The translations under genes were made by a program, and so were the position numbers. Source: Paenibacillus harenae DSM 16969 (GTDB taxonomy: Bacteria; Bacillota; Bacilli; Paenibacillales; Paenibacillaceae). From it: a stretch of 64,000 bases of DNA. Of this stretch, positions 1-7,262 are shown in pieces. The stretch spans positions 1,075,845 to 1,139,844 of the forward strand of contig NZ_KE383842.1 in the NCBI RefSeq assembly GCF_000422465.1. The letters run 5' to 3'. The notes below the pieces were generated by a model. It was not told the origin of the DNA and did no database searches. It was given only the letters and a program-made list of their open reading frames with translations. Within the stretch, counting starts at the first letter, position 1; each line of letters begins with the position of its first letter.

Positions 1-1
1 G

Positions 2-688
2 CTCTTAATGGCAGCCGGCGCGCCGACAGCTGTGACGGGACTGCTGTATTATGAATCGCTGCGTTACATTCCGGCTTCACTAGCCATAATTTTATTGTTC
101 CAGTTTACCTGGATCGGTGTGCTCATCCAGGCGGTAAGCCAGCGCAAACGCCCGAACGGGATCATGTTTTTTACCATTGCGGTATTATTGGGCGGAACGC
201 TGCTGGCCGCAGGTATTATAGAGCAGGGAACAGGACAATTTAATATGATGGGCGTCATCCTGGGGCTTCTATCCGCGGTCAGCTACTCGCTGTTTATTTT
301 GTTCAGCGGCAAGGCGGTGCCGGCCGTGCATCCCGCATCCCGCAGCGCATGGATGATCACCGGCGGCATGATTCTCGTATTCCTCCTTTTCCCGCCGGCG
401 TTTCTATTTAACGGACTTCTATGGGGGGACCTGCTGTTGTACGGATTTCTTCTCGGCTTGTTCGGCGCATTTATTCCTCCCGTGCTGTTCGCGATCGGCG
501 TGCCGCATATTGGCGAAGGAATGGCCGGCATCCTTGGCGCTACGGAACTGCCGGTTGCTGTCCTGTTGTCGTCCTTTGTATTGAACGAGCATGTGAGCAT
601 GCTGCAATGGGTCGGCGTCATCGTTGTTTTGTTCGGAATTGCGCTGCCGGAGCTATTGAAAAGAAGGCGGATGAGCGCTCAGCATTAA
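2..688 (+). CDS. DMT/EamA-family transporter, 5' end outside window
   Basis: C-terminal part of a drug/metabolite-transporter (EamA) permease. The frame is open to the left edge, so the true start lies outside the window; the first ATG at position 8 is internal. About seven hydrophobic helices are visible. The second EamA repeat is recognisable by its closing helices, with the motif ATELPVAVLLSSFVLNE followed by a basic tail (KRRRM). It should export or exchange a small metabolite across the cytoplasmic membrane; the substrate cannot be read from sequence. A terminator follows at once, so this is the last gene of its unit. Confidence 0.85.
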   Translation, partial: LLMAAGAPTAVTGLLYYESLRYIPASLAIILLFQFTWIGVLIQAVSQRKRPNGIMFFTIAVLLGGTLLAAGIIEQGTGQFNMMGVILGLLSAVSYSLFILFSGKAVPAVHPASRSAWMITGGMILVFLLFPPAFLFNGLLWGDLLLYGFLLGLFGAFIPPVLFAIGVPHIGEGMAGILGATELPVAVLLSSFVLNEHVSMLQWVGVIVVLFGIALPELLKRRRMSAQH

Positions 689-702
689 TCGTATAAAGAT
701 TG

Positions 703-747
703 AAAAAGCCGGACTGTTCCCGAAAAGGAGAAACAGCTGGCTTTTTC
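703..747 (+). terminator. Intrinsic terminator after the DMT transporter
   Basis: Arms AAAAAGCC...GGCTTTTT with inner CTGTT/AACAG pairing. The run of T on this strand, and of A on the left arm, would let it work in both directions. Confidence 0.75.
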
Positions 748-853
748 TTCTGAATAATTACAATTGGGATACGGTTCGGCGAAATGGGGAACTTCTAAAA
801 CCATAGTGTCTGTCGTTCATTTTATAACGTTTGTCAGAGAGGAAAGAATATTC

Positions 854-1789
854 ATGCGATATGACTGCGTGATCGTTGGCGGCGGGATTGCCGGACTGCA
901 AGCCGCCATTCAGCTTGGAAGGTATCGCCATCGGGTGGCCGTTATTGACGCAGGGGACGGAAGATCGAACCTGTGCCGCTGCTATCATAACCTGATTGGC
1001 TGGCCTGAAGGGGTAAGCGGCTCTGAGCTGCTCGCATCGGGAAGAAAACAAGCGGAACGGCTGGGCGTCCATCTGGTTCATGCAAGGGCGGTTAAGGCAG
1101 CCAAAGAGCAGGATGGATTCGTTATTGAAACGGACGGGAATGAGCATTATGCCGGCGACAGATTATTGCTTACAACAGGAGTGAAGGACAGGCTGCCGCC
1201 GTTTTCAGAGCTCAGGCCCTGCCTGGGTATAAGCGTCTATGTTTGTCCGGACTGCGACGGTTATGAAATCTCAGGCAAACGAACGCTTGTTTTCGGAGCT
1301 GGCAAAGCAGGTGCGGAGATGGCGCTAACGCTTACCCATTGGACGGACGACCTTATTTATGTCAATCATGAGCTAACCGCGATAGATGAGCATACTCGCG
1401 AAAACCTCGAGCGCAGACAAATTACATATATCGAGCGGAAGGTAAGCGCCGTGATTACGGAGGACACTGTTTTCAAAGGCGTTGCGCTGGATGACGGGAC
1501 CGTTCTTGAAGCCGGCCGCTGCTTCGTCGCCCTCGGCGGCAATGAGGTTCTTTCCGGCATCGGAGCGCAATTGGGCGCCAAGCTGCTGGATAATAAACAT
1601 ATCATGGTCGATCCGCGTACGAAATTGACCAGTATCCCGCATGTATGGGCGGCAGGGGACGTTACCGTCCATTCCGAAATGGCAACGATCGCAATGGGGG
1701 ATGGCAGCCAAGCCGCGATTTGGATCCATAAGAGCCTGATGGAGCAGGCAATGCCTGCAAATTCCGTCAACATGACGGCAACTCATTAG
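854..1789 (+). CDS. Thioredoxin-reductase-like FAD/NAD(P) oxidoreductase
   Basis: About 311 residues. The N-terminal FAD-binding Rossmann motif is GGGIAGLQAA, a second nucleotide-binding motif GAGKAGAE lies mid-protein, and the C-terminal AAGDV motif closes the FAD domain. A CPDC pair in VCPDCDGYE sits where thioredoxin reductase has its redox-active CxxC, so a dithiol-disulfide function is plausible; the partner is unknown. The start chosen is the ATG at 854, preceded by GAGGAAAG; an upstream in-frame ATG at 764 would add 30 residues with no family resemblance. Monocistronic, converging on clpP. It could equally be a flavoprotein reductase other than a true TrxB. Confidence 0.85.
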   Translation: MRYDCVIVGGGIAGLQAAIQLGRYRHRVAVIDAGDGRSNLCRCYHNLIGWPEGVSGSELLASGRKQAERLGVHLVHARAVKAAKEQDGFVIETDGNEHYAGDRLLLTTGVKDRLPPFSELRPCLGISVYVCPDCDGYEISGKRTLVFGAGKAGAEMALTLTHWTDDLIYVNHELTAIDEHTRENLERRQITYIERKVSAVITEDTVFKGVALDDGTVLEAGRCFVALGGNEVLSGIGAQLGAKLLDNKHIMVDPRTKLTSIPHVWAAGDVTVHSEMATIAMGDGSQAAIWIHKSLMEQAMPANSVNMTATH

Positions 1790-1821
1790 CTAGGCCTGCC
1801 TGCCCGCATCAAGCCACAGAC

Positions 1822-2406
1822 CTAAAGTGAGGTAATCACTTTGTCGATGATCCCGTACTCCAGCGCCTCCTCGGGAGACATGAAATTGTCGCGATCCATG
1901 TCCTTTTCAATCCGTTCCAGCGGCTGCCCGGTTCGCTCGGCGGAGATCTGATTGATTTTTGAACGAATATTCAGAATCCGCTTGGCGCTAATGGCAATAT
2001 CGCTGGCTTGACCCTGTGCGCCTCCATGCGGCTGATGAATCATAATCTCGCTGTTCGGCAGCGCCGAGCGGTGGCCTTTCTCGCCCGCTAGCAGCAGAAC
2101 GGCAGCGAAGGAGGCGGCCATTCCCGTACATATCGTATGGACAGGGGGCTTCACGAATTGCATCGTATCGTAAATGGCGAAGCCTGCCGAGGTTGAGCCG
2201 CCCGGGCTGTTAATGTACATAGAAATTTCTTTGTCCGGATCTTCCGCCGCCAGAAAAAGAAGCTGCGCGACGATGCTGTTCGCGACATTATCATCAATGG
2301 CTGCCCCCAGAAATACAATGCGGTCGCGCAGCAATCTTGAATAAATATCATACGATCTTTCTCCGCGGCTGGACTGCTCCACGACATAAGGAATGAAATT
2401 GCTCAT
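1822..2406 (-). CDS. clpP: ATP-dependent Clp protease proteolytic subunit (ClpP paralogue)
   Basis: Serine peptidase subunit that forms the Clp proteolytic barrel with an AAA+ unfoldase. 194 residues, normal for ClpP. The catalytic triad is visible: Ser99 in GMAAS, His124 in MIHQPHGG, and an Asp in the DRDNF segment. The start at 2406 is used because it gives the usual short N-terminus ([11 protein letters not shown]) and sits about 9 nt from GGGAGG; an ATG three codons upstream is possible. Residues after the active Ser (SFAAVLLL) differ from the common SMGAFLL, and the gene stands alone, so it may be a second, accessory ClpP rather than the housekeeping copy. That last point is inference. 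Confidence 0.92.
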   Translation of the reverse strand: MSNFIPYVVEQSSRGERSYDIYSRLLRDRIVFLGAAIDDNVANSIVAQLLFLAAEDPDKEISMYINSPGGSTSAGFAIYDTMQFVKPPVHTICTGMAASFAAVLLLAGEKGHRSALPNSEIMIHQPHGGAQGQASDIAISAKRILNIRSKINQISAERTGQPLERIEKDMDRDNFMSPEEALEYGIIDKVITSL

Positions 2407-2495
2407 TTTTATCATCCTCCCGTTACTTGTTTATTCGCTTTCCCCCGGTAAACGAATGAATCCTCCAAAAAGGTACGGAAAAAATATTTACGCTT

Positions 2496-2522
2496 TTGGC
2501 GTATCCTTTCATAAGCTATAAT
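2496..2522 (+). promoter_or_regulatory. Possible promoter of the sigma factor gene
   Basis: TTGGCG and TATAAT separated by 15 bp, about 80 bp before the sigma-factor gene. The -10 is perfect but the spacer is short, so the -35 assignment is weak. Confidence 0.4.
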
Positions 2523-2605
2523 CGTTTACATAGATAAAGGCCAAAGCCGGAGGTATACGTTCAGAAGCGGGAACCGCTTCGTTATACGGTTAGGAGGTTA
2601 AGAAT

Positions 2606-3340
2606 ATGCCCGTGCCTTCCAGGAAGGTCAATCAAACGAAAGTGGAATCCAAAAACATCGAGCAGCTGCAATCCGTCGTTCACCGTTACTGCCTATCCTT
2701 AACCAAGTCGAGCTGGGATGCAGAGGATCTAGCTCAAGAGACGCTGTATAAAGGATTGAAGACGACGAACCTCGTGAATCATAACAATCTTGAAGCTCTG
2801 CTGCTGCGCATTGCCAAAAATACATGGGTCGATCAAACGCGCAGGAATGGCAGGTTGAACCGGATACTAAGCGGCTGGGAGCAAACGGAGGTTTGCCTGG
2901 AAGAGCCGACTGAGGAAGTGGAGGAAATCCTTTACGGCTTGATGACGCACTTGTCTCCGCTGCAAATGGCAGTATTCCTTCTAAGGGACGTTCTCGGCTA
3001 TTCGGCGGCGGAGTCTGCGGAGCAGCTTCATACCTCGATTGGAGCCGTGAAGGCTGCGCTGCACCGGGCGAGAGAAGCGCTTGGCGGGTTGAAGAGGGAC
3101 CTGGAGGAAGGCACCGTTTCCTTGCCGCAGGATGAGGGGATGAAAGGATTTCTCAGCGCTTTCGCAGCGGCCTTTCAATCCGGCAATACAGCACTGCTCA
3201 TTAAGCTGGCGCTTCAGGATGCGGTTGACCCGGCCATTGCGACCGCTATGGTGCAGAACGCGCAGCTTCAGCAACCGGCTCGTTCAAGAACCATACGCGC
3301 GGGCTTTGGCCCCGACACTGTACGACAAGCTGCCGCTTAG
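2606..3340 (+). CDS. RNA polymerase sigma-70 family (ECF-like) factor
   Basis: 244 residues. Region 2 is recognisable around residues 20-90 (DAEDLAQETLYKGL, then RIAKNTWVDQTRR), and region 4 around 110-165 (LSPLQMAVFLLRDVLGYSAAE and a recognition helix ending AALHRARE). It should bind core RNA polymerase and redirect it to a small set of promoters. After region 4 there are about 70 more residues with a helical FLSAFAAAFQSGN stretch, so it is longer than a minimal ECF factor and may carry a regulatory tail. No anti-sigma gene is adjacent. Start supported by TTAGGAGGTTAAG upstream. Confidence 0.85.
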   Translation: MPVPSRKVNQTKVESKNIEQLQSVVHRYCLSLTKSSWDAEDLAQETLYKGLKTTNLVNHNNLEALLLRIAKNTWVDQTRRNGRLNRILSGWEQTEVCLEEPTEEVEEILYGLMTHLSPLQMAVFLLRDVLGYSAAESAEQLHTSIGAVKAALHRAREALGGLKRDLEEGTVSLPQDEGMKGFLSAFAAAFQSGNTALLIKLALQDAVDPAIATAMVQNAQLQQPARSRTIRAGFGPDTVRQAAA

Positions 3341-3348
3341 GGCAGCTT
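3327..3348 (+). terminator. Hairpin overlapping the sigma gene stop codon
   Basis: AAGCTGCC / GGCAGCTT with the TAG stop in the loop, then TACCTTT. Terminator-like, although the T tract is imperfect. Confidence 0.5.
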
Positions 3349-3439
3349 TACCTTTATAAGTTTAGCCGACGCCGATAGTCGTTTCTGCTTGTCATCACTG
3401 CTTTTTTGGTAAAGTTTTTTTTATAGATATTCTTTCACT

Positions 3440-3468
3440 TTCGCAAGACGGTCCTGAGGGCGTATACT
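3440..3468 (+). promoter_or_regulatory. Candidate promoter of micro-ORF unit 1
   Basis: TTCGCA and TATACT separated by exactly 17 bp. The -10 ends 45 bp before the unit-1 start codon, nearly the same distance as in unit 2 (43 bp). Confidence 0.5.
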
Positions 3469-3513
3469 GATGGTGTCGGGCCGACGAATTCCAAGGAAAG
3501 GAGCTGATCGATT

Positions 3514-3546
3514 TTGATTACAAACTTTGAGGTGGTCTCCGTTTAA
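3514..3546 (+). CDS. Micro-ORF 1, 10 codons (leader-peptide candidate)
   Basis: TTG start with AAAGGAG 10 nt upstream, encoding MITNFEVVSV then TAA. It matches micro-ORF 2 in length, in the Val-Val at residues 7-8, and in having its stop codon inside a hairpin. The GAGGTGGTC covering codons 6-8 itself resembles a Shine-Dalgarno sequence. No homology was recognised. Support is the duplicated architecture rather than composition, so translation is inferred. A cis-acting leader peptide is more likely than a free functional peptide. Confidence 0.45.
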   Translation: MITNFEVVSV

Positions 3547-3584
3547 CGGAGACGCCGATTAGGTGGGAGGCCGCGAGGCCTCCT
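3535..3584 (+). ncRNA. Unit-1 RNA hairpins after micro-ORF 1
   Basis: First hairpin: GTCTCCG / CGGAGAC, a perfect 7-bp stem with loop TTTAA that contains the stop codon of micro-ORF 1. Second hairpin: GGAGGCC / GGCCTCC, a perfect 7-bp stem closed by a GCGA (GNRA) tetraloop, with an SD-like GGTGGGAGG partly in its left arm. Between them lies CGATTAGGTGGGA, which recurs in unit 2 as CGACCAGGTAGGA. No strong U tract follows, so this is not a simple terminator. Confidence 0.55.
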
Positions 3585-3641
3585 ATTTGTTAGAAAGGCA
3601 TAATCAACCCCGATCCCGATGGGATTATTGTTAAAAATTTC

Positions 3642-3670
3642 TTGTCATTTGAAAAGGCTTTCTTTATACT
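3642..3670 (+). promoter_or_regulatory. Promoter of micro-ORF unit 2 and downstream operon
   Basis: TTGTCA and TATACT with an optimal 17-bp spacer. It is the best sigma-A promoter upstream of the CD3324/ABC/DUF1854 operon; transcription would start near 3677 and include micro-ORF 2. Confidence 0.75.
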
Positions 3671-3713
3671 TTAGAAGTGTCTTTACATAAAATCATGGAA
3701 GGAGGACGAGTAT

Positions 3714-3746
3714 ATGTCGAACACAATTAAGGTGGTTAACTATTAA
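3714..3746 (+). CDS. Micro-ORF 2, 10 codons (leader-peptide candidate)
   Basis: ATG start preceded by GGAAGGAGG, an excellent ribosome binding site, encoding MSNTIKVVNY then TAA. Length, Val-Val position and stop-codon hairpin match micro-ORF 1 at 3514. It lies on the predicted leader transcript of the downstream operon, where a ribosome pausing near the end would be placed directly on the hairpin. This suggests translation-coupled control. Not a known leader peptide to me. Confidence 0.55.
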   Translation: MSNTIKVVNY

Positions 3747-3829
3747 CCTAATAAACTCACGACCAGGTAGGAATGATTTGCGCAAGTGTACCTGTGGAAG
3801 CATTCGTATCCACGGGATTTTTGTTTTTA
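3734..3829 (+). ncRNA. Unit-2 RNA hairpins and T-rich tail
   Basis: GGTTAA / TTAACC (3734-3748) encloses the end of micro-ORF 2 with its stop codon in the right arm. CGACCAGGTAGGA (3760-3772) repeats the unit-1 motif. Then come a TTGCGCAA palindrome and a GTGGA / TCCAC hairpin (3794-3813), followed after GGGA by a T-rich stretch (TTTTTGTTTTT). GAATG near 3771 could alternatively pair with CATTC at 3801, so alternative structures, possibly terminator/antiterminator, are conceivable. Confidence 0.45.
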
Positions 3830-3871
3830 TGGGGAAATAAACATTTAAACCAACGAAAGGAGGATGCAACA

Positions 3872-3973
3872 ATGTTAATTAATGCCGTTAACGAATTGCA
3901 AACCAAGCTAAGCCTGTTTGAGGAGGATTTATACCGTGAATTACAAAAATGGAAGAGACGTGCTTCCCCCTAG
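3872..3973 (+). CDS. Small ORF overlapping the CD3324-family gene
   Basis: 33 codons with AAAGGAGGA a few bases before the ATG. The product is a short amphipathic helix-like peptide beginning MLINAVNELQTK and ending in a basic tail (KWKRRASP). It overlaps the start of the next gene by 38 bp in another frame and contains that gene's ribosome binding site (AGGAGG at 3921), so its translation could be coupled to the downstream start. The frame is open back to 3773, but only this start has a good binding site. Function unknown. Confidence 0.5.
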   Translation: MLINAVNELQTKLSLFEEDLYRELQKWKRRASP

Positions 3974-4202
3974 TTTGCTGATGGAGCTTCAGAAATATAT
4001 CCAGGGTGATCTGATCTATATCCCCAAGCCAAAGGAGCAGCGGGCTCATTGGGGGGAGGTCAGCGGAACTCGAAAGATGCTTGCCGAACGAAACAAGGAA
4101 ATTTACAAATGTTATTCGAATGGAGAGTCCGTTGCCGAACTGGAGCGCAAATTTCATCTGTCGGGCGAGAGTATACGCAAAATTATCGTGAAGGCGCGTT
4201 AG
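3936..4202 (+). CDS. CD3324-family (Mor-like) helix-turn-helix protein
   Basis: 88 residues from a GTG start, with AGGAGG nine nt upstream deciding the start. The pattern matches the CD3324 family: an N-terminal DVLPPSLLMELQKYIQG segment, a YIPKP turn, then a Mor/resolvase-like helix-turn-helix in the last 35 residues (NKEIYKCYSNGESVAELERK, ending SGESIRKIIVKAR). Members are small putative DNA-binding proteins of unknown role. First full gene of the operon with the ABC exporter and DUF1854 gene, so it may regulate them; that is inference from position. Confidence 0.8.
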   Translation: MNYKNGRDVLPPSLLMELQKYIQGDLIYIPKPKEQRAHWGEVSGTRKMLAERNKEIYKCYSNGESVAELERKFHLSGESIRKIIVKAR

Positions 4203-4229
4203 TCAATGAACCGCTGATGGAGGATCGAT

Positions 4230-6419
4230 ATGTCAATCGCAGAGAGGCTCCCGGATCCAATCCGGGCGCAATTCGAACAAGAGCCGCTGTTTAGCGCAAA
4301 GTCGGACCTTCGGAACAACGGTCATTTCGGTGAGCAGTGGATGGCTTTCACGGAGCAGGAAATAACGCTCTGGGAGAGTGACGGATTACAATTATTAAAG
4401 ATAATCATGAAGGATTTAAAGGAAGCGCGAGCCGTAAACGGCGTCGGCGGAGGCACATTGCTTGCCGATACCGGCCAAGGACCGGTCGTGCTTGCGCGTT
4501 ATACGGCAGCGTTATCGTCGCTGTTCGGTTTCGCCGCCAAGTTGTTAACGGCAATAGCCAAGGGCGAGGATAGGCCGGCCGTATCCGAGAAAGAGTTTCC
4601 ACGGTATTGTCCAACCTGCGATAATCCGCTCTCTGAAGGAACCCAAGTATGCCCGATCTGCAAAAACAACGGCAAGGTCATTGCCCGTATGCTGAAGTAC
4701 GCGAAGCCCTACAAGCTTCAAATGATTGGCGCGGGCTTCCTGCTCGTATTAACTACGTTAATTGAGCTCATTCCGCCTTATTTGACCAAGGTTATGATCG
4801 ACGACGTGCTGCAGCCGAAGGATATGGGGAGCACGCTGCTCATGATCGTGGCGGGTTTAGGCGTAACCTCGCTTATTTTAACGGTTATGCAGACGGTACG
4901 GGGGTTAATCGGGGTTTGGGTCGGATCCAAATTAATGGGCGATTTGCGGAAGGATATTTACAGCTCGCTTATGCGGCTGTCGCTTGCTTTCTTCGACCGA
5001 AGGCAAACCTCGCAGTTCATCGGCAGGGTGAACAGCGACTCGGAAGCGATGCGGCAGTTTATGACCGACGGGGTCATCTGGGTAAGCGGCGAGTCGCTCC
5101 GGGTGATCGCCATATTCGTCATCATGTTCAGCCTGGATTGGAAATTGACCTTATTCGCGCTGCTTCCTATGCCTTTTATGGTGATCGTCTCCATGAAGCT
5201 GTGGCCGAAGATCGGAAGGCGCTGGTATCAGCAGTGGCGGTCGATCTTCCGGCTGAATGTGCTGGTGGGCGATTCCCTTCAAGGCGTGCGCGTCGTGAAG
5301 GCGTTCGGCCAGGAAGCGACGGAAATGTCCCGCTACTCGGAAGCCAACCGCGAGGTCGTCCGCCATAACATTCGGATCGAAGGCTTATGGCAGGGGATGT
5401 TCCCGTTATTTTCCTTTATTGCCGGATTAGGTACGCTTCTAATTTGGTATAACGGCGGCCGGTCGGTACTGCAGGATGAGCTGCAGCTCGGTACTTTAAT
5501 GGCGCTTATCGCCTATTTGACCATGCTGTTCGGGCCGCTGCAATGGGTGAGCCAGATGATTAACTGGGCAAGCAATGCGCTCTCCGCGGCGGATCGCGTA
5601 TTCGAGATTATGGATACCCCCTCGGAGGTGCCGGATGTCCGTGACCCCGTCCCGATCGGCAAAATCAAGGGCGAGGTCGCATTCGACAAGGTTACGTACG
5701 GGTATGAGAAGCATCATCCCGTTATCAAGGACATTAACCTGCGTGTCAAGCCCGGGGAAATGATTGGTCTAGTCGGCCATTCCGGCGCGGGGAAATCGAC
5801 TTTTATTAATATGATTTGCCGGTTCTACGATACCGATGAAGGCTCGATCAGCATTGACGGCGTTGATCTGCGGAGAATCAGCCAATCCGACCTGCGCAAG
5901 CAAATCGGAGTCGTTCTGCAGGAGACCTTCCTCTTCGACGGCACAATCGCCGAGAATATCGCCTATTCCAAGCCGGACGCTACCCCGGTAGATATTATGC
6001 GGGCGGCCAAGATTGCGAATGCGCATGATTTCATTGTCAGGCTGCCGGACGGCTATGACACACGCGTTGGCGAGCGGGGACATCGCTTATCCGGCGGCGA
6101 GAAGCAGCGCGTATCGATTGCGCGCGCCATCATCCATGATCCCCGCATTCTTATTTTGGACGAAGCGACGGCATCCGTAGATACCGAGACGGAGAGGCAG
6201 ATCCAGGAGGCGATTACCCGGCTGATCGAAGGGCGGACAACGTTTGCCATTGCGCACCGGCTGTCGACGCTTCGCAACGCGGATCGGCTGGTTGTGCTGG
6301 AACGGGGCAAAATCGTCGAGGTCGGCACCCATGAGGAGCTATTGGAGCGCAAGGGCGCTTACCATAAGCTCGTGGAAGCGCAGCAGGAGCTTTCGAAGAT
6401 CAAGGGGGTCGAGGGTTGA
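4230..6419 (+). CDS. ABC exporter with N-terminal zinc ribbon, DUF1854-associated
   Basis: 729 residues, a half-transporter with fused membrane and ATPase domains. An N-terminal extension of about 150 residues ends in a four-cysteine zinc ribbon (CPTC...CPIC, about residues 127-145). Six transmembrane helices follow (about 160-440), then a nucleotide-binding domain with Walker A GHSGAGKST, signature LSGGEKQRV, Walker B ILILDEAT and an H-loop in AHRLST. The gene order ABC transporter then DUF1854 is the pair annotated near cyanophycin genes in some proteobacteria, but no cyanophycin synthetase or cyanophycinase is present here. Substrate unknown. The start has GGAGGA just upstream; the next gene overlaps its stop codon. 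Confidence 0.88.
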   Translation: MSIAERLPDPIRAQFEQEPLFSAKSDLRNNGHFGEQWMAFTEQEITLWESDGLQLLKIIMKDLKEARAVNGVGGGTLLADTGQGPVVLARYTAALSSLFGFAAKLLTAIAKGEDRPAVSEKEFPRYCPTCDNPLSEGTQVCPICKNNGKVIARMLKYAKPYKLQMIGAGFLLVLTTLIELIPPYLTKVMIDDVLQPKDMGSTLLMIVAGLGVTSLILTVMQTVRGLIGVWVGSKLMGDLRKDIYSSLMRLSLAFFDRRQTSQFIGRVNSDSEAMRQFMTDGVIWVSGESLRVIAIFVIMFSLDWKLTLFALLPMPFMVIVSMKLWPKIGRRWYQQWRSIFRLNVLVGDSLQGVRVVKAFGQEATEMSRYSEANREVVRHNIRIEGLWQGMFPLFSFIAGLGTLLIWYNGGRSVLQDELQLGTLMALIAYLTMLFGPLQWVSQMINWASNALSAADRVFEIMDTPSEVPDVRDPVPIGKIKGEVAFDKVTYGYEKHHPVIKDINLRVKPGEMIGLVGHSGAGKSTFINMICRFYDTDEGSISIDGVDLRRISQSDLRKQIGVVLQETFLFDGTIAENIAYSKPDATPVDIMRAAKIANAHDFIVRLPDGYDTRVGERGHRLSGGEKQRVSIARAIIHDPRILILDEATASVDTETERQIQEAITRLIEGRTTFAIAHRLSTLRNADRLVVLERGKIVEVGTHEELLERKGAYHKLVEAQQELSKIKGVEG

Positions 6420-6925
6420 TGAATGCCGATAAAGACAAATATGACATTACGATTGCCGATCCGGACCGCTTGATCTTCAGCCGGGGTCCAGGCGGTGTAT
6501 TCCAAGGTATCGTTAACGGAAAGCCGTATGACGAGCTGATCGTATACCGGGCTTTTCCTTTCATCTATACGACGCAGTTCATTTCGATTCGAGATGCCAA
6601 AGGCGAAGAGTTGTGTATCGTCGAGGATATTGCGGAGCTGGATGAAGAGAGCTTGAAAGAAATCGAGCGGGAGCTGCAATTTCGTTATTTTTTGCCGAGG
6701 GTGACCCGGGTGGACAGCGTAAAGCAAAAAAGCGATTTATGGCTCTGGGAGCTCCAAACGAATCTGGGCCCAACGCGGCTTGCCATGCGGAATTTACATG
6801 AGCATTTACAGTTTCCAAGCGGGAACCGCATTATCCTGACAGACATCAACGGGAAAAGATGCGAGATCGCGGACTGGAAGGAGCTTGACGGCCACAGCCG
6901 CAATCAGCTGACGGATGTTGTCTAA
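6419..6925 (+). CDS. DUF1854-family protein, partner of the ABC exporter
   Basis: 168 residues, soluble, no signal peptide. It follows the DUF1854 pattern: a repeated beta-rich core with YRAFPFIYTTQFISIRD and a later second half (ILTDINGKRCEI). The ATG overlaps the TGA of the exporter (TGATG), so the two are translationally coupled and probably act together. A TTG one codon upstream is an alternative start. Biochemical role not established. A terminator follows. Confidence 0.82.
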   Translation: MNADKDKYDITIADPDRLIFSRGPGGVFQGIVNGKPYDELIVYRAFPFIYTTQFISIRDAKGEELCIVEDIAELDEESLKEIERELQFRYFLPRVTRVDSVKQKSDLWLWELQTNLGPTRLAMRNLHEHLQFPSGNRIILTDINGKRCEIADWKELDGHSRNQLTDVV

Positions 6926-6935
6926 TAAAAACGAA

Positions 6936-6969
6936 GGGCAGGCGGCAAATAGCTGCTTGTCCTTTTTTT
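6936..6969 (+). terminator. Terminator of the CD3324/ABC/DUF1854 operon
   Basis: GGGCAGGCGGC / GCTGCTTGTCC, with G-T pairs, followed by seven T. Confidence 0.8.
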
Positions 6970-6992
6970 ATCAAACAATAGGACAAGCATGC

Positions 6993-7020
6993 TTTACTTC
7001 CGATAAAACGCCTCTATAAT
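6993..7020 (+). promoter_or_regulatory. Promoter of the modA remnant/modB unit
   Basis: TTTACT and a perfect TATAAT with a 16-bp spacer, 47 bp before the TTG of the modA remnant. Confidence 0.55.
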
Positions 7021-7067
7021 AAGTCTTAGATAACTTGTGGTCTTATTCGAAATAGAGGTGGCGAGTC

Positions 7068-7262
7068 TTGAATCGAACAACGGTTGCTTTATCCTCCGTG
7101 CATGCGGAAATCGCTTTTATTGTAGATTCAGCCGCTTGCAGCACGGTTGATTACTCCGTCGGTATCATGAATGCAACGAAGCTCCGCGAGGGCGCGGAGA
7201 ATTACTATAGCTTACTCCGATCGGAAGAAGCCCTCGACGTTGGCTTCACCATCCCGTCATGA
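7068..7262 (+). pseudogene. modA: Decayed modA (molybdate-binding protein) remnant
   Basis: A 64-codon frame whose product reads as shrunken pieces of the C-terminal half of a molybdate-binding lipoprotein. AEIAFI corresponds to the AGIVY-type segment, VDYSVGIMNATKLREGAE to the YPVGVVKSTKH-type segment, and LLRSEEALDVGFTIPS to the usual LQSDEAKxVFxKYGFT end with a few residues deleted. The lipoprotein signal and most of the ligand-binding domain are missing. It keeps a promoter, a GAGGTGG binding site and the stop/start overlap with modB, so it may survive only to carry translation into modB. Internal deletions are inferred from family knowledge. Confidence 0.6.

Noticed and set aside
4230-6925. 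Cyanophycin storage locus
   Set aside because: The ABC/DUF1854 pair alone is not evidence; no synthetase or hydrolase is present.
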